NCBI GenBank assembly: GCA_019352125.1
Contig: JABBNV010000003.1
Coordinates: 21,275-32,373 of the forward strand
Length of the DNA: 11,099 nt
Direction of reading: 5' to 3'
DNA from: Acidobacteriota bacterium
Lineage (GTDB): Bacteria; Actinomycetota; Actinomycetes; Actinomycetales; Micrococcaceae
The notes under the pieces: model-generated
Seen by the model: only the letters and a program-made list of their open reading frames with translations
What the model was told of the DNA's origin: nothing
The model's database searches: none
Made by a program: the position numbers and the translations under genes
In this document: positions 6,535 through 11,099 of the stretch, piece after piece
Layout: each line of letters opens with the position of its first letter
How positions within the stretch are numbered: position 1 is the stretch's first letter

Positions 6535-7927
6535 GTCGGATTCTTTGGGGACCAGTGTCGAATTTTTTGGCGGCATCGAGGTGATCGGATCGTCCAAAAT
6601 AATGGTGTCAACGGCCCACGCACGGGTCTTATTGGACATGGGCCTGGACATCCCCGGCGAGACGGATCTGTTCCGTGCCCCCGTGGCAGAGCGTGTTGGC
6701 TCCGAGCTTCAGGACAGGCTGGCGGTGGGGTTTGCCCCCCGCATGACCGGAATCTATGACCCGGCTCAGTTGGCTTACGGTTCGCCTCTGGCGGAGCCGG
6801 ATGCGCGCCCGACGGCGATTTTTCTCTCGCATTCCCATATAGATCACGACGGCGCTCTGGGCTTTGCGCGGAAGGACCTGCCCGTCTACGCGCACCCGGA
6901 TACTGTGCGACTGCAGGAGGCCATTGCCGTCTCCGAAACGGGTAGCGTGGGGCATCCGTTGGCGGTTCTGCCCATGAGCGCCCCGGTCACGGTGGGGGAC
7001 ATTACCGTCACGCTGGTTCCGGTCAATCATGACGTCCCTGGGGCCAGCGCGTTCATTGTTGAAACGCCGGATGGCACGCTGGCCTACACGGGGGACATCA
7101 ATTTCCACCGCGACGGCGGAACACTGAGCGCAGAGTTTGTGCGCCGCGCTGCTGGCGTCACCATGCTGGTCACCGAAACCACCATGCTGTCCTTCCCCGA
7201 GCGTTCTGCGGCTGAGGGCGCGGAGCACTTTGAGCCTCGCAGTGAGGACGACGTAATTCGCTTGGCTGGGGAGGCCATGGGCGCTGCCCCCGGACTGGCG
7301 CTGCTGAGCATGTACGTGCGTGACGTGGACCGTGCAGAACGCCTGATCCAGGAGGCCACAGCACGCGGGCGCACCTTGGTATGGCCGGGTCAACAGGCTG
7401 CTCTCTTGCACCATTTTGGTGTCAGCAATGTGGCAACGTGGGCGGCGGATACTCCCCAGCGGCCGGTCAACGTGCGTGCGCTCGACGCGGTGCTTGATCT
7501 GGTGCCTGATCTGCCGCGACGGGTCACGCTGGCCGAGGTGCGGGAATCGCCGTCGTTGTTTGTGATCCAACCGGACGTGGCGGACGTACCCAGCCTGCTG
7601 GATCTACCCGTACAGGCCCCGCACCGTCCGGAGGGTCAATGGCTACCGTTCATCCACGCACAGGGGGAACCGCTGGGCCCATTCATGGCCAATTGGCAGC
7701 CGTATATGGATTGGCTGGCGGAGCTGGGGATCACGCTGGTGTCCGTTGGCTCCAGTGGGCATGCAACTGGTGCGGCGCTGCACCAGATGGTGGCAGACAT
7801 TAATCCAGCCGTAGTGGTGCCAATCCACGGGTTCAGGCCAGAGGCGCTGGTGGTGCAGGGAGCGCGGCTACTGCCCGAGTACGGCAAGCGCTATGCGCTG
7901 GATGGCACCGAATTGACCAACATGTAG
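6527..7927 (+). CDS. Metallo-beta-lactamase-fold hydrolase resembling RNase J (beta-CASP-like)
   Basis: A 466-residue predicted zinc hydrolase. Numbered from the GTG at 6527, it has LLDMG (Asp near 37, motif 1), HSHIDHDG (His 102, His 104, Asp 106, His 107, motif 2), NHD with His near 168 (motif 3) and YTGDINF with Asp near 190 (motif 4). A long insert-like region follows, then SSGHATG (His near 412) and VPIHGFRPE (His near 434), which match the late GHAS and PVHGE motifs of RNase J. It lacks the extra C-terminal domain of full RNase J (about 550 residues). I chose GTG 6527 because AGGGGA (6515-6520) lies 6 nt upstream; earlier GTG (6500) and ATG (6506) starts lack such a site. It overlaps the permease stop by 8 bp, so it is probably co-translated. 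Nuclease, phosphodiesterase or another hydrolase activity are all possible. No signal peptide is seen, so it is likely cytoplasmic. Confidence 0.87.
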   Translation: MDRSDSLGTSVEFFGGIEVIGSSKIMVSTAHARVLLDMGLDIPGETDLFRAPVAERVGSELQDRLAVGFAPRMTGIYDPAQLAYGSPLAEPDARPTAIFLSHSHIDHDGALGFARKDLPVYAHPDTVRLQEAIAVSETGSVGHPLAVLPMSAPVTVGDITVTLVPVNHDVPGASAFIVETPDGTLAYTGDINFHRDGGTLSAEFVRRAAGVTMLVTETTMLSFPERSAAEGAEHFEPRSEDDVIRLAGEAMGAAPGLALLSMYVRDVDRAERLIQEATARGRTLVWPGQQAALLHHFGVSNVATWAADTPQRPVNVRALDAVLDLVPDLPRRVTLAEVRESPSLFVIQPDVADVPSLLDLPVQAPHRPEGQWLPFIHAQGEPLGPFMANWQPYMDWLAELGITLVSVGSSGHATGAALHQMVADINPAVVVPIHGFRPEALVVQGARLLPEYGKRYALDGTELTNM

Positions 7928-7980
7928 CGTGGCTGTGCTCCCGCCTTGTTCGTGCTCGCGCCACGGCGCTAAGGTGAGGC

Positions 7981-9561
7981 ATGAGCGACTCCGGAACAGC
8001 CACCCCTTCTAGTACAGACACTGTTATTGCCGACACGGTGGCGGAATACTTGCAACGGTATTCCTCTGCAGACGCCTGTGCTGCCGAACTGTTGTGTGAC
8101 CGGCACGATCCTGCCGCCACAGCCTTCACCATCATCGATGAGCACCTGGATTCCTATGCGTTGACGTATGGGGAGCTGGGACTCAAGTCCAGGCAATTCG
8201 CGTCGGTGCTCAGTGGGCACGGCGTGGGCCGCGGAGACTGCGTAGCCGTGCTGATGGCCAAGAGTGAGGAGCTGCTGGTGGCCCTCCTGGCCATCTGGCG
8301 ACTGGGCGCCGTGCACGTACCGTTGTTCACCGCCTTTGCTACCCCTGCCATCAAACTGCGGATGGAGGCTAGCGGAGCCCGCGTGGTGGTGGTAGACCCG
8401 GATCAGGTGCAGAAACTGGACGGGACTACCGGCCTGGACGTCATCTTGGCGGACGGGGACTTCCTGCCCGGCCTGGCTGATCAGCCCGAGTTCACTGAGC
8501 GCGTGGCCGTAGGCGGCGAGGGGATGCTGGTGCAGCTGTTTACTTCTGGCACCACGGGAAACCCCAAGGGCGTCCCCGTTCCCCTCCGCGCCCTGGCAGC
8601 GTTCGAGGCATACATGAATTTTGCTCTGGACGTCACGGCGGAGGACGTCTTCTGGAATGCTGCTGATCCAGGCTGGGCGTACGGGCTGTACTACGGGATC
8701 CTGGGCCCGATGGCTGCTGGACGCGCCAACCTGTTGCTGCACGCGGGGTTCTCCACCGAACTGTTTCGCGGCGTCTTCTTCAAGTTCCACGTGAGCAACT
8801 TTGCCAGCGCACCCACCGTCTACCGCTCCCTGAGCCGAGACCCCAAGGTCACCGGAATTTCCCTCCGCCGTGCGTCCTCTGCGGGGGAGCCCCTCACGCC
8901 CGACGTGAACGTTTGGTCCGCCGCGAACCTGGGCATTGAAGTCCGGGATCACTATGGGCAAACAGAGCTGGGGATGGCCATCTGCAACTGCTGGCATCCA
9001 GCGCTCGCAGAGACGGTGAAGCCAGGGTCCATGGGCAAGCCGCTGCCTGGATTCTCCGCAGGAATCGTGGATGGCCAGGTGGCCGTGGACATCACCGCCA
9101 GCCCATTAAATTGGTTCACCGAATACGTGAATGCGCCGGAGAAAACCGCGGAACGCTATAGCGAGGACGGCCGCTGGTACCTCACCGGGGACGTGGGCCG
9201 AGTGGACGACGACGGCTTCTTCTTCTTCACCTCACGCGATGATGACGTGATCCTGATGGCCGGCTACCGCATCGGCCCGTTTGATGTGGAGAGTGTAATG
9301 GTCACCCACCCGCTGGTGGCGGAAGTTGCCGTGGTGGGCAAGCCGGACGAACTGCGCGGTGAGGTGCTGGAGGCCTACGTGGTGCTTACGGACCCGGCTG
9401 CGGCCGGGGATGCGCTGGTGACGGAGCTGCAGCAACTGGTGAAGACCGGCTTTGCGGCCCACGCGTATCCGCGGCGAGTCCATTTTGTGCAGGAGCTGCC
9501 CAAGACGCCCAGCGGCAAGGTGCAGCGCTTCATCCTGCGCAAACTGGACGATCAGAGCTAG
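7981..9561 (+). CDS. Acyl-CoA synthetase, acetyl/medium-chain type (AMP-forming)
   Basis: A 526-residue member of the ANL superfamily, which activates a carboxylate with ATP to an acyl-adenylate and then transfers it to coenzyme A. Visible motifs are the phosphate-binding loop TSGTTGNPKG (188-197), YGQTE (325-329), TGD (402-404, ribose-binding Asp), SRDDDVILMAGYRIGP with the hinge region near 418-433, and the C-terminal PKTPSGKVQR with the adenylation Lys at about 513. GYRIGPFDVES and YGQTE resemble short/medium-chain (ACSM or Acs-like) enzymes rather than long-chain FadD. The protein is shorter than classical acetyl-CoA synthetase (about 650 aa). The ATG is preceded by AAGGTGAG close upstream. 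It lies 53 bp after the RNase J-like gene on the same strand, with no obvious terminator between, so it may be read with the transporter operon. The acyl substrate is unknown. Confidence 0.91.
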   Translation: MSDSGTATPSSTDTVIADTVAEYLQRYSSADACAAELLCDRHDPAATAFTIIDEHLDSYALTYGELGLKSRQFASVLSGHGVGRGDCVAVLMAKSEELLVALLAIWRLGAVHVPLFTAFATPAIKLRMEASGARVVVVDPDQVQKLDGTTGLDVILADGDFLPGLADQPEFTERVAVGGEGMLVQLFTSGTTGNPKGVPVPLRALAAFEAYMNFALDVTAEDVFWNAADPGWAYGLYYGILGPMAAGRANLLLHAGFSTELFRGVFFKFHVSNFASAPTVYRSLSRDPKVTGISLRRASSAGEPLTPDVNVWSAANLGIEVRDHYGQTELGMAICNCWHPALAETVKPGSMGKPLPGFSAGIVDGQVAVDITASPLNWFTEYVNAPEKTAERYSEDGRWYLTGDVGRVDDDGFFFFTSRDDDVILMAGYRIGPFDVESVMVTHPLVAEVAVVGKPDELRGEVLEAYVVLTDPAAAGDALVTELQQLVKTGFAAHAYPRRVHFVQELPKTPSGKVQRFILRKLDDQS

Positions 9562-9600
9562 GGCTCACGCCGCGTCTTCGTTACTCAAGGTTTCTACGGG

Positions 9601-9616
9601 GCCCCTCGCTTGGGGC
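9601..9616. terminator. Weak candidate bidirectional terminator hairpin between convergent genes
   Basis: GCCCC (9601-9605) and GGGGC (9612-9616) form a 5-bp GC-only stem with a 6-nt loop, followed on the plus strand by TTCTACT. It sits in the 57 bp between the acyl-CoA synthetase stop and the pabC stop, where both transcripts should end. The T-run is poor, so the call is tentative. Confidence 0.35.
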
Positions 9617-9618
9617 TT

Positions 9619-10566
9619 CTACTCGATACCGGCCAGCAGCGCGGACAGCTCCTCGGTGAGCTGTTCGCGCACGCCAGCCGTGCCCACGGCTTGACCGTCG
9701 AGCTCATTGACGGGGGCAAGCAGCCGAATGCTGGAAATCAACCAAACGGCGTCAGCATCCAGCAGATCCTCGGGAACCAGCGGCCCGTAGCCCAGCTCCC
9801 AGCCAGCCTCTTTGGCTGCACGGAACAGCGCACCCTGAGTGGTGCCGGGCAAAATACCCGTGTCCAACTGGGGAGTGATCAAGCGCTTGGTGACGGTACC
9901 GTCGTCGCCCTTTTCGTAGTGGGCCATTAGCACTGAGGAGGTGGGGCCTTCCAGGACCATGCCGTCGCTGCTGGTGAAAATAACGTCGTCATTGCCGTGT
10001 TCATGGGCATGGCGCAGGGCGGCCATGTTCACCGCGTAGGAGAGCGTCTTGGCGCCCATGAGCAACCATGGAGCGTCCTGAGCAACCGTGCTGCTGTATC
10101 CGCGGTTGAGGAACATCACTTTCAGTCCACTGGCACGCTGCTGGGCGCCCAATGCTGAGGGCGCCGAGACCTGGATCCAGCAGGTGGGAAGCTTCGTTTC
10201 CTCGGGGCCGCGAGTGGCCAGCAACTTCACCACTGCCTCGTCCTGGTGGGGCTGCTCAGCGGCGGCTGCTGCGCCTGCCGACCCCGCACCATCCGTGCCT
10301 GTCCCGCGAAACTCGGCCAGCGCCGTCGTAATAGCCGCCTTCCACACGTCCGGTCCCGGAATATCCAGCTCCATAATGTTGGCGGAGGAAACCAGCCGGG
10401 ACAAGTGCGCCTCGAGCTTGCGCACCTTGCCGTTCACCGCCAGCATCGAGTCAAAAATCCCGTCGCCCCGAGTTGCCCCCTGGTCCGTTGCCATCAGCGT
10501 GGGAGCAGTAGCATCAGCCACCCGGCCCTGTGGATATGCAGGGTCTAAGAACACAAGAACAGTCAT
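9619..10566 (-). CDS. pabC: 4-amino-4-deoxychorismate lyase (class IV aminotransferase fold)
   Basis: A 315-residue PLP enzyme of the branched-chain aminotransferase/ADC lyase family. It removes pyruvate from 4-amino-4-deoxychorismate to give p-aminobenzoate for folate synthesis. Visible features are GDGIFDSMLAVNGKVRKLEAHLSRL (about 34-58), here split as GDGIFDS and KLEAHLSRL, and GAKTLSYAVNMAALR with the Schiff-base Lys at about 173. DGMVLEGPTSSVLM (about 201-214) corresponds to the family's EGxxSN region, with Ser in place of the usual Asn, and the TPQLDTGILPGTTQ cofactor loop follows. Residues about 88-106 are a Gly/Ala-rich insert (TGTDGAGSAGAAAAA) not typical of the fold and probably an exposed loop. 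The ATG is preceded by AGG and a G-run. It follows pabB on the same strand after a 90 bp gap, which supports PabC over a branched-chain aminotransferase or D-amino acid aminotransferase. Confidence 0.86.
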   Translation of the reverse strand: MTVLVFLDPAYPQGRVADATAPTLMATDQGATRGDGIFDSMLAVNGKVRKLEAHLSRLVSSANIMELDIPGPDVWKAAITTALAEFRGTGTDGAGSAGAAAAAEQPHQDEAVVKLLATRGPEETKLPTCWIQVSAPSALGAQQRASGLKVMFLNRGYSSTVAQDAPWLLMGAKTLSYAVNMAALRHAHEHGNDDVIFTSSDGMVLEGPTSSVLMAHYEKGDDGTVTKRLITPQLDTGILPGTTQGALFRAAKEAGWELGYGPLVPEDLLDADAVWLISSIRLLAPVNELDGQAVGTAGVREQLTEELSALLAGIE

Positions 10567-10593
10567 CCCCCCAGCCTACTTCCCCCGTTCGCT

Positions 10594-10672
10594 GCGCATG
10601 TCCCTTTTTTCAGCGCTCCGGTGGACATAACGGTGATATGTCCACGGGAGGTGCGCTCAGCTGGACATGCGC
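10594..10672. repeat. Nested concentric inverted repeats between pabB and pabC
   Basis: Two perfect inverted repeats share one centre at about 10633. The inner one is GTGGACATA (10621-10629) with TATGTCCAC (10637-10645), extended after one mismatch by CTCC (10616-10619) with GGAG (10647-10650). The outer one is GCGCATGTCC (10594-10603) with GGACATGCGC (10663-10672). The hexamer GGACAT or its complement thus occurs four times, at 10598, 10623, 10638 and 10663, spaced 25, 15 and 25 bp. A further AGCGC (10612-10616) can pair with GCGCT (10653-10657). The right outer arm lies in the last codons of pabB. A T6 run (10605-10610) sits inside the left half, giving A6 rather than U6 after the hairpin in the pab transcript, so it is not a normal terminator. 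It could be a protein-binding site, an RNA processing hairpin, or a small repeat element. Confidence 0.7.
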
Positions 10673-11099
10673 TTCAGAGTCTGGAGGATTCCGGCGGTTT
10701 TGGTCTGCATTTCCAGCCATTCTTCGTGCGGTGCGGAGTCCGCAGTGATGGCTCCGCCCGCGCCCAGTGAGTAGTGGATGTCCCCGGCCTCGCCCTGGGC
10801 CACCAAGGTGCGGATGGTAACCGAGAGATCCGCGGCTCCTGTAAGCGAAAAGTACCCCACGGCTCCGGAGTAGACACCCCTCGGTACTAGTTCCAACTCA
10901 TCGAGGATGGCCATGGTGCTGATCTTGGGGGCGCCTGTCATGGACCCGCCGGGGAAGGCTGCTGCCACGGCATCCGCGCGAGACGTGCCGGGGCGCAGCT
11001 GAGCGTCGATCGTGCTCACCATTTGGTGCACGCTGGCGTAGCTTTCCACGACGCAGAGCCTGGAAACCCGCAGGGAGTCCGGCACAGCAAACCGGGAAA
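10657..11099 (-). CDS. pabB: Aminodeoxychorismate synthase component I, C-terminal part (5' end outside the window)
   Basis: The frame is open to the window edge (S-R-F-A-V-P-D-S...), so the gene begins beyond 11099 and about 147 C-terminal residues are seen. They form the end of the chorismate-binding domain shared by PabB, TrpE and isochorismate synthases. FPGGSMTGAPK, the RGVYSGAVGYFS block, the D-x-S-V-T-I-R-T segment and the GAGGAITADSAPHEEWLEMQTK block contain the chorismate and Mg-binding residues. The final block includes the metal-binding Glu in the EEWLEMQTK region. Together with a PabA glutaminase the enzyme converts chorismate to 4-amino-4-deoxychorismate. Adjacent pabC, the next step, favours PabB over TrpE. 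No pabA is seen here; it may be upstream, fused to the missing N-terminus, or shared with the tryptophan glutaminase. Confidence 0.87.
   Translation of the reverse strand, partial: SRFAVPDSLRVSRLCVVESYASVHQMVSTIDAQLRPGTSRADAVAAAFPGGSMTGAPKISTMAILDELELVPRGVYSGAVGYFSLTGAADLSVTIRTLVAQGEAGDIHYSLGAGGAITADSAPHEEWLEMQTKTAGILQTLKRMSS

Noticed and set aside
7969..8997. 342-codon open frame antisense to the acyl-CoA synthetase
   Set aside because: The sense strand carries all ANL motifs; the antisense product has low-information composition and no plausible motifs or ribosome site.
10576..10599. Seven-residue leader ORF (MRSERGK) just upstream of pabC on the minus strand
   Set aside because: The only purine-rich site (AAAAAAGGGA) is too close to its ATG, the ATG is part of the dyad arm, and no attenuation logic (codon run or terminator) is visible.
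10605..10650. Hairpin with a T6 run as an intrinsic terminator
   Set aside because: The T6 run precedes the hairpin on the plus strand and gives A6 after it on the minus strand, the wrong order for termination in either direction.
1..11099. CRISPR arrays, insertion sequences, attachment sites, tRNA or rRNA genes
   Set aside because: I saw no tandem spaced repeats, transposase or integrase motifs, or RNA gene sequences on either strand.

Overview
The window looks like a chromosomal stretch of a GC-rich actinobacterium, most likely of the Arthrobacter/Micrococcaceae type. The signs are strongly GC-biased codon use with long antisense shadow frames, frequent GTG starts and 4-8 bp stop/start overlaps. 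A SAM-IV-type riboswitch, a class best known from actinobacteria, precedes a methionine operon, and a sugar-type ABC transporter lacks its own ATPase gene. The genus is inferred from general familiarity, not from a search. I see no transposase, integrase, tRNA, rRNA, CRISPR array or phage gene.

Layout from left to right. (1) At 1-1092 (+) is the 3' part of a GH13 alpha-amylase-family enzyme with all four classical catalytic regions; its 5' end is cut by the window. (2) Read leftwards from about 3090 to 1113 (-) is a sulfur-assimilation operon. A putative promoter leads into a SAM-IV-like riboswitch (about 3090-2970), then a DUF1737 protein (70 aa), a rhodanese-like sulfurtransferase and MetZ (PLP-dependent O-succinylhomoserine sulfhydrylase). 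The three genes are joined by an ATGA and a GTGA overlap. (3) Read rightwards from 3322 to 7927 (+) is a carbohydrate-type (CUT1) ABC importer: MalF/UgpA-like permease, Tat-type lipoprotein binding protein and MalG/UgpE-like permease. It is followed, with an 8 bp overlap, by a metallo-beta-lactamase protein that resembles RNase J. (4) At 7981-9561 (+) is an acyl-CoA synthetase of the acetyl/medium-chain type. (5) Convergent to it on the minus strand are pabC (aminodeoxychorismate lyase) and the 3' end of pabB (aminodeoxychorismate synthase component I), for the p-aminobenzoate branch of folate synthesis. Between pabB and pabC lies an unusual nested dyad whose two inverted repeats share one centre.

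How the parts fit. The riboswitch should reduce expression of the DUF1737-rhodanese-metZ operon when S-adenosylmethionine is plentiful, and the tight overlaps predict that the three proteins are made together for homocysteine synthesis or sulfide handling. The transporter genes probably borrow a shared ATPase of the MsiK type encoded elsewhere. Their coupling to an RNase J-like hydrolase is the least expected arrangement here and the best candidate for an undescribed pairing. The GH13 enzyme is close to the transporter but separated from it by the oppositely oriented met operon, so a shared alpha-glucan role is possible but not shown.
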